Of a stretch of DNA of 17,508 nt, positions 5,710 to 14,402 are shown in pieces. How positions within the stretch are numbered: the first letter of the stretch is position 1; each line of letters starts with the position of its first letter. The position numbers and the translations under genes were made by a program. The stretch is from an uncultured Lachnospiraceae bacterium (lineage in GTDB: Bacteria; Bacillota; Clostridia; Lachnospirales; Lachnospiraceae): assembly GCA_937950565.1 (NCBI GenBank), contig CALFCS010000040.1, positions 1-17,508 of the forward strand. The letters run 5' to 3'. Under the pieces are notes generated by a model. It was not told where the DNA came from. It saw only the letters and a list, made by a program, of their open reading frames with translations, and ran no database searches.

Positions 5710-6645
5710 ATGGAATTCAAACACAAGTCAGTGTTGCTTAAGGAGACAGTTGAAGGACTGAATATCAAGCCGGACGGCATCTATGTAGATGGGACGCTCG
5801 GTGGAGGCGGACATGCTTATGAAGTATGCAGACGCCTTGAAAATAAGGGAAAGATTGTAGGAATTGATCAGGACGCTGCGGCGATTGAAGCCGCGGGCAG
5901 GCGGTTAAAAGACTTCGGGGAGAAGGTTACGATAGTCAGGAGCAACTATTGTAATATGAAGTCAGAGCTCCAAAAACTGGGCGTTAACAAAGTTGATGGG
6001 ATCATACTTGATCTGGGCGTGTCATCTTATCAGTTAGACACGGCAGAACGAGGATTCTCCTATCGGGAAGATGCACCCTTGGATATGCGGATGGATACAC
6101 GTCAGAAGATGACAGCCAGGGACATCGTTAATGGCTATGAGGAACGGGAACTTTTTCGGGTGATTCGTGACTATGGAGAAGATAAGTTTGCAAAAAATAT
6201 TGCGAAGCATATCGTCATGGAGCGTGAAAAGGTTTCGATTGAAACAACGGGACAATTAGTAGAAATCATAAAACGGGCAATTCCGATGAAATATCAGAAG
6301 AAGTCGGGACATCCGGCGAAGAGAACATTTCAGGCGATTCGGATTGAGTTAAACAGAGAGCTTGATGTGCTTCGGGATTCACTGGATGATATGATTGAAC
6401 TTTTGAATCCAGGCGGGAGGTTATGTATTATAACCTTTCATTCTCTCGAGGATAGAATTGTAAAAAGTGCATTTCGAAAGAATGAAAATCCATGTACATG
6501 TCCGCCGGATTTTCCGGTATGTGTGTGCGGAAACGTCTCAAAGGGGAGAGTTGTGACGAAAAAGCCGATTTTACCGGGTGATGAGGAGTTGGAAAATAAC
6601 AGTCGTTCAGCAAGTGCGAAGCTTCGCATATTTGAACGTATTTAA
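5710..6645 (+). CDS. rsmH: 16S rRNA (cytosine1402-N4)-methyltransferase RsmH
   Basis: RsmH (MraW) methylates N4 of C1402 in the ribosomal P site using S-adenosylmethionine. Visible motifs in 311 residues: the SAM-binding DGTLGGGGHAYEV; GIDQDAAAI; DGIILDLGVSSYQLDTAERGFSY, followed by DAPLDMRMD; FQAIRIELNRELD; and FHSLEDRIVK near the C-terminus, with a CTCPPDFPVCVCG cysteine cluster after it. Length is typical (about 310). The start ATG has GGGGGAGA just upstream. It is the second gene of the operon, as in nearly all dcw clusters. Confidence 0.97.
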   Translation: MEFKHKSVLLKETVEGLNIKPDGIYVDGTLGGGGHAYEVCRRLENKGKIVGIDQDAAAIEAAGRRLKDFGEKVTIVRSNYCNMKSELQKLGVNKVDGIILDLGVSSYQLDTAERGFSYREDAPLDMRMDTRQKMTARDIVNGYEERELFRVIRDYGEDKFAKNIAKHIVMEREKVSIETTGQLVEIIKRAIPMKYQKKSGHPAKRTFQAIRIELNRELDVLRDSLDDMIELLNPGGRLCIITFHSLEDRIVKSAFRKNENPCTCPPDFPVCVCGNVSKGRVVTKKPILPGDEELENNSRSASAKLRIFERI

Positions 6646-6679
6646 CGAGGAGTATAGAATAAAAGAAAGGGTGATTGTG

Positions 6680-7216
6680 ATGGCAACATCAAGACGGACA
6701 GTAAATACAGGCAGACAAAGACAGAACAGAACAGCGGGACAGATGTATGTGTACGGAAATGTGGCAGCAAAGCCGTCATATGAACCGCAGAGAAGAACAG
6801 AGGAACCGCAGAAAAAAAGCAGGACACGAAATCAGTCGAGGAGAAAACTTAAGAAAGCGCAGCGTGTGAATTCGGCTTATGTATTGTTTTTATCTGCTGC
6901 GGCAATATTTGCATTGGTAATCTGTGTGAACTATATTAAGCTTCAGTCCAGAATTACAAGCCGTGCAGAAGATATTGCAGCGCTGCAGGAGGAGCTTGCA
7001 AATCTGAAAGAAGAGAACAACACACGATATAATTCCGTGATGGATTCCGTTAATCTGGATGAGATTCGAAAAAAAGCAGAGGAATCTCTGGGTATGGTAT
7101 ATGCATCCGCAGATCAGGTGGTTGGATATACAAATGGTTCTTCCGATTATGTGAAACAGTATGAAAATATTCCGGAAGACGGGGTAATTGCCCAGTCAGA
7201 TAAGAATACAGATTAG
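6680..7216 (+). CDS. ftsL: FtsL-like cell division protein (septum formation initiator family)
   Basis: FtsL is a bitopic divisome protein that joins DivIB and DivIC to activate the septal SEDS-PBP synthase. Sequence alone is too diverged for a firm family call, but the design and position fit: a long basic cytoplasmic region (1-62), one membrane helix (about 65-84, YVLFLSAAAIFALVICVNYI), a heptad-type coiled coil (about 88-115, with LQEELANLKEENN) and a conserved-looking DLDEIRKKAEESLGM-type patch (NLDEIRKKAEESLGM, 125-139). At 178 residues it is longer than B. subtilis FtsL because of the extended N-terminus. The start is ATG 6680, eight bases after AAAGGG; the frame is open further upstream into rsmH but lacks a ribosome site there. 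It lies between rsmH and pbpB, the standard ftsL position. Confidence 0.84.
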   Translation: MATSRRTVNTGRQRQNRTAGQMYVYGNVAAKPSYEPQRRTEEPQKKSRTRNQSRRKLKKAQRVNSAYVLFLSAAAIFALVICVNYIKLQSRITSRAEDIAALQEELANLKEENNTRYNSVMDSVNLDEIRKKAEESLGMVYASADQVVGYTNGSSDYVKQYENIPEDGVIAQSDKNTD

Positions 7217-7224
7217 GTGATAGC

Positions 7225-9060
7225 ATGACGAGAAAAATGAGACAACGATTCAAAAAAAGATTTACAAGATTAATGCAGAAAAAGCTGGTAATGCTCTTTG
7301 CGGGGATCATACTGGCTTTTGTTGTATTGGTAGGGAGAATTACTTATATTAATGCGTCCAGCGGAGATAAGTATTCCAAAGTGGTGCTGGACCAGCAGCA
7401 ATATGGAAGCAGGGTCATTCCTTTTAAAAGAGGGGATATCGTAGACCGCAACGGGACGAAGCTTGCGACCAGCAAAAGGGTCTATAATGTGATTCTGGAT
7501 ATCAAGGTTATGCTCAGCGATGAAAAATACGAGGAGCCTACGATAGAAGTACTTAAGAACTGCTTTGATGTTGAAGAGGATACTGTCCGAAAACTGATAA
7601 AGGAAAATCCGGGCAGCAGATATTCTGTCCTTAAGAAAGGAGTAGAATATGCAAAAGCGAAGGAGTTTAAAGAGCTGCAAAGCGATAAGGAGAAATATGC
7701 AGACGTAAAGGGAATCTGGCTGGAAGAGGATTATGTACGTTCTTATCCGTATCATGCACTGGCAAGCGATGTGATTGGATTTACAGTTGATGGAAATGTG
7801 GGCAGCAACGGGATTGAAGCGGCATATAATGCTGTTTTGAATGGAACGGATGGAAGAGAATATGGCTACCAGGAGAAAAATGCAGTCCAGGAAAAAACTG
7901 TGAAGGAACCGGAGAATGGAAAAACAATTGTATCTACGATAGATTTACAGGTGCAGAGTATTTTGGAAAAACACATACTGGCATTTAATGAAGAACATAA
8001 AAATGAGGCAAGACCGGGTGTGGGAAGTAAAAATACAGCAGTTATTGTTATGAACCCACAGAATGGAGAAATACTGGGAGAGGCCTCTTATCCAAATTAT
8101 GATTTAAATAATCCGAGAGACCTGACACTCTATTATTCAGAAGAAGAGATTGCCGGGATGGCAGAAGAGGAAAAATTAGATGCCTTGAACAGCCTGTGGA
8201 ATAATTTCTGTGTAAGCAGTGTATACGAGCCAGGTTCTACCTTTAAGCCATTTACGGTTGCAGCAGGTCTTGAACTTGGAAAACTGAATGGCAGTGAGAA
8301 TTTTGTATGTGGCGGTGTGCTTCATGTGGGAGACCATGATATTCACTGCAGCCATACATCCGGACATGGTCCACAGTCTTTGAAACGTTCTCTTGAGAAT
8401 TCCTGTAACGTAGCATTCATGAAAATGGGTGAGATACTTGGGAAAGAAGATTTTACGAAGTACCAGCATTTGTTTGGCTTCGGAGAATATACCGGAATTG
8501 ACCTTCCGGGAGAAGCAACCGGGCTTTTATATACGGCTGAAAAGATGGATGCGGCCAGCCTGGCTACAAATGCTTTCGGTCAGAATTTCAATGTGACGAT
8601 GACACAGCTTGCAGCAGGTTTCTGTTCTTTGATTAACGGTGGCGACTACTATGAACCTCATGTGGTGAAACAGATTCAGGATGAAAATGGAAATGTAACA
8701 GAAAATAAAGACCCTGTGCTGGTAAGACGTACCGTTTCCAAAGAAACAAGTGAGATTTTAAAAGAGTATATGCTTGGAGTTGTGGAAGAGGGAACCGGAA
8801 CCTCAGCGGCAGTAGAAGGATATGATGTGGGAGGGAAAACGGGTACAGCAGAAAAACAGCCCCGTAATAAGAAAAACTATCTGGTGTCCTTTATTGGGTA
8901 TGCACCACAGGAGAATCCACAGGTTGTTGTGTATGTTGTAGTAGATGAACCGAATTCATATGGACAGGCAAACAGCGGATATGCGACAAAGCTTGCCTCA
9001 GATATTATGGCAGAAATATTCCCATACCTGGGTGTGCAGAAATCAACGAAGACAGAATAA
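7225..9060 (+). CDS. Class B penicillin-binding protein, division transpeptidase (PBP2B/FtsI-like)
   Basis: A bitopic D,D-transpeptidase that cross-links septal peptidoglycan with a SEDS partner. The 611 residues show a short basic N-terminus, one membrane helix (about 21-42), the dimerisation region with RGDIVDRNGTKLA, and the transpeptidase domain with SxxK at Ser338 (STFK), SxN at Ser393 (SCN) and KTGT at Lys538. No C-terminal PASTA repeat is present, unlike B. subtilis PBP2B. The start follows the ftsL stop by eight bases, and the AGGTGA ribosome site overlaps that stop, so the two are coupled. The tandem with a second class B PBP matches pbpB-spoVD of Bacillus, which is why I assign this one to vegetative division. 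Confidence 0.93.
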   Translation: MTRKMRQRFKKRFTRLMQKKLVMLFAGIILAFVVLVGRITYINASSGDKYSKVVLDQQQYGSRVIPFKRGDIVDRNGTKLATSKRVYNVILDIKVMLSDEKYEEPTIEVLKNCFDVEEDTVRKLIKENPGSRYSVLKKGVEYAKAKEFKELQSDKEKYADVKGIWLEEDYVRSYPYHALASDVIGFTVDGNVGSNGIEAAYNAVLNGTDGREYGYQEKNAVQEKTVKEPENGKTIVSTIDLQVQSILEKHILAFNEEHKNEARPGVGSKNTAVIVMNPQNGEILGEASYPNYDLNNPRDLTLYYSEEEIAGMAEEEKLDALNSLWNNFCVSSVYEPGSTFKPFTVAAGLELGKLNGSENFVCGGVLHVGDHDIHCSHTSGHGPQSLKRSLENSCNVAFMKMGEILGKEDFTKYQHLFGFGEYTGIDLPGEATGLLYTAEKMDAASLATNAFGQNFNVTMTQLAAGFCSLINGGDYYEPHVVKQIQDENGNVTENKDPVLVRRTVSKETSEILKEYMLGVVEEGTGTSAAVEGYDVGGKTGTAEKQPRNKKNYLVSFIGYAPQENPQVVVYVVVDEPNSYGQANSGYATKLASDIMAEIFPYLGVQKSTKTE

Positions 9061-9093
9061 ACATATTGCACAAAAGAAATAGAATAAAAGAAT

Positions 9094-9147
9094 AACCTCG
9101 GAGGAGCTTTAATAAGTTATAAAAACAGCTTTTTCGAGGTTTTTATT
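9094..9147 (+). promoter_or_regulatory. Long hairpin hiding the ribosome binding site of the spoVD-like gene; possible terminator or attenuator
   Basis: AACCTCGGAGGAGCT (9094-9108) and AGCTTTTTCGAGGTT (9127-9141) can pair over 15 positions: Watson-Crick ends of 7 and 4 bp with G-U wobbles and one A-U between. The 3' arm contains GAGG (9136-9139), the only ribosome-like site at a useful distance from ATG 9148, and is followed by TTTATT. The 5' arm has an excellent GGAGGAG (9100-9106) but no standard start codon after it. The structure can act as a weak terminator, as a translational block, or both. Confidence 0.55.
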
Positions 9148-10872
9148 ATGAAAAATAAGACGTATAACAAGAAAAAGACGCTTGTGGTCTTCGTCATTGC
9201 CCTTGTTGTGATTCTGGGACTTTTTGGAAGGCTTGTCTATCTGATGGTCTTTGAGGCTGAATATTATCAGGAGAAAGCAGAGGCTCTTCATGAAAGAGAA
9301 AGAGAAATCAAGGCGGCCCGCGGCGAGATTGTTGATGCAAATGGAATTGTGCTGGCCACAAATAAGACCGTGTGTACGATTTCAGTCATTCACAGTCAGA
9401 TAAAAGAACCGGAGCGTGTCATACAGGAGCTTTCCAGAGAACTGGAAATGGAAGAGGCTGTTGTACGGGAACGGGTGGAAAAGGTGTCTTCTATGGAAAG
9501 GATTAAAACAAATGTTGAGAAGGAGACAGGAGACCGAATCCGTAATCTGGACCTGGCCGGGGTAAAGGTGGATGAAGATTTTAAACGTTTTTATCCATAT
9601 AATGAGCTGGCGTCTAAGGTGCTTGGATTTACAGGCGGGGATAATCAGGGAATTATCGGACTGGAAGTAAAATACGAAGAATATCTGAAAGGAATGAATG
9701 GCACGATTCTTACGATGACAGACGCAAGAGGGATTGAACTGGATGCGGTGGCTGAGGAACGGGTTGAGCCTGTGGCGGGAAATACGCTTCAGATTAGTCT
9801 TGATTATAATATTCAAATGTATGCCCAGCAGATGGCAGAAAAAGTGATGGCGGAAAAACAGGCGGACAAGGTAGCGATTCTCCTGATGAATCCACAGAAC
9901 GGTGAAATTCTTGCCATGGTAAATGTTCCTGAATTTAATCTGAACGAGCCATTTACTCTGAATACAGATGTGGATACTTCTTCGCTTTCTGACGAAGCAA
10001 AGCAGGATGCTCTGAATCAAATGTGGAGAAACGGGTGTATCAATGATACCTATGAGCCGGGCTCGACATTTAAAATTATTACGGCATCTGCGTGTCTGGA
10101 GGAAGGAGTAGTGTCTTTGGAGGATAATTTCAGCTGCCCGGGCTACCGGGTCGTGGAAGACCGGAAAATCCGCTGTCATAAGGTTGGAGGGCACGGAGCG
10201 GAGACATTTACGCAGGGGATACAGAATTCCTGTAACCCGGTGTTTATTGAGATTGGATTAAGACTTGGAGTGAAGAATTTCTGCAAGTATTTCAGACAAT
10301 TTGGACTTATGGGCATGACCGGAGTCGACCTTCCCGGCGAGGCGGGGACGATTATGCATAAGGAAGCCAATATCGGTCAGGTCGAGCTTGCAACTATGAG
10401 TTTTGGCCAGTCTTTTCAAGTGACTCCGGTGCAGATGGCTGCGACGGTCAGTTCACTTGTAAATGGCGGGAAACGGGTGACGCCGCATTTTGGCGTACGT
10501 GTGCTGGATGATAAGGGAGAGGAGATAGAAAAATTTAAATATGATGACGGAGAGCGCATTGTTTCAAAACAGACATCTGAAACCATGCAGATGCTTCTGG
10601 AAAGTGTTGTTTCGGAGGGCTCCGGCAATAAGGCATATGTAGAAGGATATCAGATTGGTGGGAAGACTGCGACTTCCCAGACGCTCCCAAGGAGCGCCAA
10701 CAAATATATTTCTTCCTTTATCGGATTTGCGCCGGCAGAGAATCCGCAGGTGCTGGGAATGTGTGTAATCTACAATCCGCAGGGGATTTATTATGGAGGA
10801 ACAATCGCGGCTCCGGTAATCGGAAATATTTTTAAGAATATATTCCCGTATCTTGGCATTGAAAAAGACTGA
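9148..10872 (+). CDS. spoVD: Class B penicillin-binding protein, SpoVD-like
   Basis: A second class B transpeptidase, paralogous to the preceding gene; in spore-formers the second of the pair, SpoVD, makes cortex peptidoglycan with SpoVE. The 574 residues have one membrane helix (about 11-33), the pedestal motif ARGEIVDANGIVLA, SxxK at Ser306 (STFK), SxN at Ser361 (SCN) and a third motif KTAT at Lys506, where KTG is usual: Ala508 replaces Gly, read directly as AAG ACT GCG ACT. No PASTA domain follows. The 87-bp spacer upstream contains a long hairpin covering the ribosome site, and a promoter for mraY overlaps the 3' end, so the gene may be expressed apart from its neighbours. The role in sporulation is inferred from order and from the nearby spoVE and spoIIGA. 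Confidence 0.85.
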   Translation: MKNKTYNKKKTLVVFVIALVVILGLFGRLVYLMVFEAEYYQEKAEALHEREREIKAARGEIVDANGIVLATNKTVCTISVIHSQIKEPERVIQELSRELEMEEAVVRERVEKVSSMERIKTNVEKETGDRIRNLDLAGVKVDEDFKRFYPYNELASKVLGFTGGDNQGIIGLEVKYEEYLKGMNGTILTMTDARGIELDAVAEERVEPVAGNTLQISLDYNIQMYAQQMAEKVMAEKQADKVAILLMNPQNGEILAMVNVPEFNLNEPFTLNTDVDTSSLSDEAKQDALNQMWRNGCINDTYEPGSTFKIITASACLEEGVVSLEDNFSCPGYRVVEDRKIRCHKVGGHGAETFTQGIQNSCNPVFIEIGLRLGVKNFCKYFRQFGLMGMTGVDLPGEAGTIMHKEANIGQVELATMSFGQSFQVTPVQMAATVSSLVNGGKRVTPHFGVRVLDDKGEEIEKFKYDDGERIVSKQTSETMQMLLESVVSEGSGNKAYVEGYQIGGKTATSQTLPRSANKYISSFIGFAPAENPQVLGMCVIYNPQGIYYGGTIAAPVIGNIFKNIFPYLGIEKD

Positions 10873-10887
10873 AAAATGAAGTATACT
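10859..10887 (+). promoter_or_regulatory. Internal promoter upstream of mraY
   Basis: TTGAAA (10859-10864, within the last codons of spoVD) and TATACT (10882-10887) are exactly 17 bases apart, a near-consensus sigma-A promoter. It would supply mraY, murD and later genes regardless of what happens at the hairpin upstream of spoVD. Confidence 0.68.
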
Positions 10888-10931
10888 ATGTTGGGTTAGA
10901 GGAGACAACAAAAGAAATTAAGAGGTGGATT

Positions 10932-11888
10932 ATGGATTATACAGTATTTATGCCGGTAATTATTTCCTTTGCTTTCAGTGTGATTATGGGACCGATTATC
11001 ATTCCGGTGCTGAGAAAGCTGAAAATGGGTCAGACAGAGAGAAAGGAAGGGGTCAAATCCCATTTGAAAAAGGCGGGAACTCCAACAATGGGCGGAGTGA
11101 TCATCCTGTTGAGTGTGGTTTTAACATCTGTGTTTTATGTGAAGGATTATCCGAAGATGATACCGATTCTGTTCGTGACTTTGGGATTTGGACTGATCGG
11201 TTTCCTGGATGATTATCTGAAAGTAGTGATGCGCCGCTCTGACGGTCTGTTTCCAAAGCAGAAGATGGCGCTTCAGATTGTGATAACAGCTATTTTTGCT
11301 TTTTATATTGTGAAATTTACAGATGTATCACTGGCGATGCTGATTCCGTTTTCCGGCGGTAAATATCTGGATATCGGCTGGCTTGCGGTTCCGCTGATGT
11401 TTTTTGCTGTAATTGGAACAGTAAATGGTACAAATTTCACAGATGGCCTTGACGGACTTGCATCTAGTGTTACAGTATTGGTTGCAACCTTCTTTACAGT
11501 AGTTGCAATTGGAACGAAGAGCGGGATTGAGCCGATTACATGCGCGGTTGTAGGAGCGCTTCTGGGCTTTTTGTTATTCAACGTATATCCGGCAAGCGTG
11601 TTTATGGGAGATACCGGTTCCCTTGCGCTTGGAGGGTTTGTGGCGTCCACAGCCTATATGCTTCAGATGCCGTTGTTTATTTTAATTGTAGGGTTGATTT
11701 ATCTCGTAGAGGTAGCGTCTGTTATGATACAGGTTACTTATTTTAAGAAAACAGGTGGAAAGAGAATCTTTAAGATGGCGCCGATTCACCATCATTTTGA
11801 GCTGTGCGGCTGGTCGGAAACAAGGGTGGTTGCTGTATTTTCTATTATAACGGCAATCCTTTGTCTGATTGCTTTAATGGCAATGTAG
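10932..11888 (+). CDS. mraY: Phospho-N-acetylmuramoyl-pentapeptide-transferase MraY
   Basis: MraY transfers phospho-MurNAc-pentapeptide from UDP to undecaprenyl phosphate in the membrane, giving lipid I. The 318 residues form about ten membrane segments. Diagnostic cytoplasmic motifs are all present: KAGTPTMGG; FLDDYLKV with the Asp93-Asp94 pair; NGTNFTDGLDGLA; FMGDTGSLALGG; and APIHHHFE before the last helices. Length is normal for Firmicutes. AGAGGTGG lies just before the ATG. murE and murF, which often stand before mraY, are not here. Confidence 0.97.
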   Translation: MDYTVFMPVIISFAFSVIMGPIIIPVLRKLKMGQTERKEGVKSHLKKAGTPTMGGVIILLSVVLTSVFYVKDYPKMIPILFVTLGFGLIGFLDDYLKVVMRRSDGLFPKQKMALQIVITAIFAFYIVKFTDVSLAMLIPFSGGKYLDIGWLAVPLMFFAVIGTVNGTNFTDGLDGLASSVTVLVATFFTVVAIGTKSGIEPITCAVVGALLGFLLFNVYPASVFMGDTGSLALGGFVASTAYMLQMPLFILIVGLIYLVEVASVMIQVTYFKKTGGKRIFKMAPIHHHFELCGWSETRVVAVFSIITAILCLIALMAM

Positions 11889-11941
11889 ATAGCGTGAGAG
11901 AGTACGCATATCGGAGATTTCATATCGAATAGGAGGAAATT

Positions 11942-13297
11942 ATGGACGTAGCAGGAAAGAAGGCGCTTGTGTTTGGCTCCGGCATCAGTGGAGTGGGAGC
12001 AGTGAAGCTTCTGTGCGGTCGCGGCGCAGAGGTGATTCTGTATGACGGAAATGAAAAGCTTGACAGGGAAAAATTACAAAAAGATCTTGGAGACGGAGTG
12101 GAAGCAGAACTCATTCTTGGAGCATTTCCGGAGGAGATTCTTCCAGAGCTTTCGCTCGTTGTGCTAAGTCCGGGTGTGCCGACAGACCTTCCTGTGATTC
12201 AGGCGATGCGTGAGAGGAAGATTCCGGTAATCGGAGAGGTGGAGCTTGCTTATCAATACGGGAAGGGGGACGTACTTGCCATTACCGGAACCAATGGTAA
12301 GACGACGACTACCACTCTTCTTGGCGAGATTATGAAAAATTACCGCCCGGATGATGTGTTTGTCGTCGGAAATATAGGAAATCCTTATACGATTGCGGCA
12401 GGTCAGATGACAGAAAAATCCATTGCCGTTGCGGAAATGAGCAGTTTCCAGCTGGAGAGTATTGTTACGTTCCGGCCGAATGTAAGTGCAATCCTTAATT
12501 TTACACCGGATCATCTGAACCGCCATCATACGATGGAGGCATATATTGCGGCAAAGGAAAAGATTGCAGAGAATCAGACAGAAGCGGATTTCTGTATTTT
12601 GAATTATGAAGATGAAATTACACGGGAATTTGGGGAAAACCTTAAGTGTCAGGTTCTATATTTCAGCAGCCGGCATAAACTGGAAAAAGGAATCTATCTT
12701 GACGGTGGCAATATCGTTTATAAGAATCCGGAAGAGGTGGTTGTCTGCAGCACTTCCGAGCTTCGGATTCTGGGAATGCATAATTATGAAAATGTAATGG
12801 CTGCTGTCTGTATGGCTGCTGTATATGGCGTGCCGATGGACATCATCCGTAGTACGGTTATGAACTTTGGCGGCGTGGAGCACCGGATTGAATATGTGAC
12901 AGAGAAAAATGGCGTGGCATATTATAATGATTCCAAAGGAACGAATCCGGATGCCGCGATTAAAGGAATTCAGGCAATGAACCGCCCGACCGTGCTGATT
13001 GGCGGCGGCTACGATAAAGATTCCGAGTATACAGAATGGATTAACAGTTTTGAAGGCAAAGTAAAAAAACTGATTTTGATAGGAGCTACCAGAGAAAAGA
13101 TTGCTGCTGATGCGGAAAAATGTGATTTCCACGATTACGTATTTGCAGATACATTTGATGAGGCGGTCTATATGGCGGCAGAGTATGCACAGAGCGGCGA
13201 CGCAGTGCTTCTGTCACCGGCATGTGCGAGCTGGGGTATGTTCCCGAATTATGAAGTACGTGGAGATAAGTTCAAAGAGATTGTAAATTCCTTATAA
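11942..13297 (+). CDS. murD: UDP-N-acetylmuramoylalanine--D-glutamate ligase MurD
   Basis: MurD adds D-glutamate to UDP-MurNAc-L-Ala in the cytoplasm using ATP. The 451 residues contain the N-terminal Rossmann-like domain (LVFGSGISGVGAVKLL), LSPGVPTDLPVI, the central ATP-binding loop GTNGKTTTT (116-124), EMSSFQLE, NFTPDHLNRH and the C-terminal domain with EHRIEYV, YNDSKGTNPDA, LIGGGYDKDSEY and LLSPACASWGMFPNYEVRGDKF. Length is normal. AGGAGG lies five bases before the ATG. The stop overlaps the AAGGAG that probably serves the next gene. Confidence 0.97.
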   Translation: MDVAGKKALVFGSGISGVGAVKLLCGRGAEVILYDGNEKLDREKLQKDLGDGVEAELILGAFPEEILPELSLVVLSPGVPTDLPVIQAMRERKIPVIGEVELAYQYGKGDVLAITGTNGKTTTTTLLGEIMKNYRPDDVFVVGNIGNPYTIAAGQMTEKSIAVAEMSSFQLESIVTFRPNVSAILNFTPDHLNRHHTMEAYIAAKEKIAENQTEADFCILNYEDEITREFGENLKCQVLYFSSRHKLEKGIYLDGGNIVYKNPEEVVVCSTSELRILGMHNYENVMAAVCMAAVYGVPMDIIRSTVMNFGGVEHRIEYVTEKNGVAYYNDSKGTNPDAAIKGIQAMNRPTVLIGGGYDKDSEYTEWINSFEGKVKKLILIGATREKIAADAEKCDFHDYVFADTFDEAVYMAAEYAQSGDAVLLSPACASWGMFPNYEVRGDKFKEIVNSL

Positions 13298-13312
13298 GGA
13301 GAGCGGAAGGTT

Positions 13313-14392
13313 TTGATTCGACGGGAAAAAGGAAGATATGATTATACGCTTCTCGCTGCGTTATGTCTGATTATCATTATGGGACTGGTGATCTTGTACA
13401 GCACCAGTGCTTATAACGGAGAGGTTAAGTTCCATGATGCATTTTATTATCTGAAGAAACAGGCATTTGCTACCAGTCTTGGGATTGCATGTATGTTCTT
13501 TGTGGCCGGGATGGATTATCATATGTGGGAGCATGTGGCTGTGCTGGGATATGTAATTTCCCTTTTACTGTCTCTTGCGGTTATGTTTGTGGGAGAGGAA
13601 TATAACGGGTCCAAAAGATGGTTATCTTTGGGCCCTTTTTCTTTCCAGCCGTCGGAGTTTGCAAAAGTGGCGGTTGTACTGTTTCTTGCAGTGGTGATAA
13701 CAAAAAACAGTAAAAATATGGGAAAGATTAAAACACTTGTAATCGTCATGCTGTCGATTCTCCCAATTGTGGGGCTTGTCGGGGCAAGCAACTTAAGTAC
13801 GGCAATTATCATACTTGGTATCGGGGTGGTACTTGTCTTTATCGCGAGTCCGAAATACGGGCAGTTCATTCTTATGGGCCTGCTTGGAGCAGCATTTATG
13901 ACGGTCTTTCTTGCGCTGGAAAGCTACCGCCTGGAACGCTTGGAAATCTGGAGGAATCCGGAAGCATTTGAAAAAGGCTATCAGACCATACAGGGACTGT
14001 ATGCGATAGGTTCCGGGGGACTATTTGGAAGGGGGCTTGGACAGAGCGTACAGAAGCTGGGATTTGTGCCGGAGGCACAAAATGATATGATATTCTCTAT
14101 TGTCTGCGAGGAGCTGGGGCTGTTCGGCGCAGGATTTATCCTGCTGCTGTTTTTAATCCTGATCTGGCGGTTCTTCGTAATAGCAACACATGCAAAGGAT
14201 TTGTTTGGAGCATTCATTGCAGCCGGGGCAATGGCACACATGATGATACAGGTTATCCTGAATATAGCAGTAGTAACAAATACAATACCAAACACAGGAA
14301 TCACATTACCCTTCATTAGCTACGGAGGCACATCAGTTGTATTCCTTCTCATAGAAATGGGGCTTGTCTTGAGCGTATCAAGAGTGGTATGA
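13313..14392 (+). CDS. spoVE: SEDS-family glycosyltransferase, SpoVE/FtsW-like
   Basis: Membrane glycan polymerase of the SEDS family; in this operon position in Bacillus the gene is spoVE, needed for spore cortex. The 359 residues contain about ten membrane segments, EEYNGSKRWLSLGPFSFQPSEFAK, the motif VPEAQNDMIFSIVCEELGLFG with likely catalytic Asp258, and NTGITLPFISYGGTS. It closely resembles the SEDS protein at 2487-3659 but lacks the long basic N-terminus. The start is TTG at 13313, with AGGAG ten bases upstream; the next in-frame ATG lies inside the first membrane helix and would destroy it. SpoVE versus FtsW cannot be settled by sequence: with another SEDS gene nearby, this one may be the sporulation copy or the general FtsW. 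Confidence 0.87.
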   Translation: MIRREKGRYDYTLLAALCLIIIMGLVILYSTSAYNGEVKFHDAFYYLKKQAFATSLGIACMFFVAGMDYHMWEHVAVLGYVISLLLSLAVMFVGEEYNGSKRWLSLGPFSFQPSEFAKVAVVLFLAVVITKNSKNMGKIKTLVIVMLSILPIVGLVGASNLSTAIIILGIGVVLVFIASPKYGQFILMGLLGAAFMTVFLALESYRLERLEIWRNPEAFEKGYQTIQGLYAIGSGGLFGRGLGQSVQKLGFVPEAQNDMIFSIVCEELGLFGAGFILLLFLILIWRFFVIATHAKDLFGAFIAAGAMAHMMIQVILNIAVVTNTIPNTGITLPFISYGGTSVVFLLIEMGLVLSVSRVV

Positions 14393-14402
14393 TGTACGCA
14401 TA

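Noticed and set aside
9100..9114. GGAGGAG followed at five bases by ATA, in frame with the spoVD-like gene
   Set aside because: The spacing is ideal and the frame is open to ATG 9148, but ATA is not a credible start codon; I treat the motif as part of the hairpin.
9382..10194. 270-codon minus-strand open frame opposite the spoVD-like gene
   Set aside because: The translation is Phe/His/Arg-rich low-quality sequence typical of an antisense shadow; the plus strand has a clear PBP.
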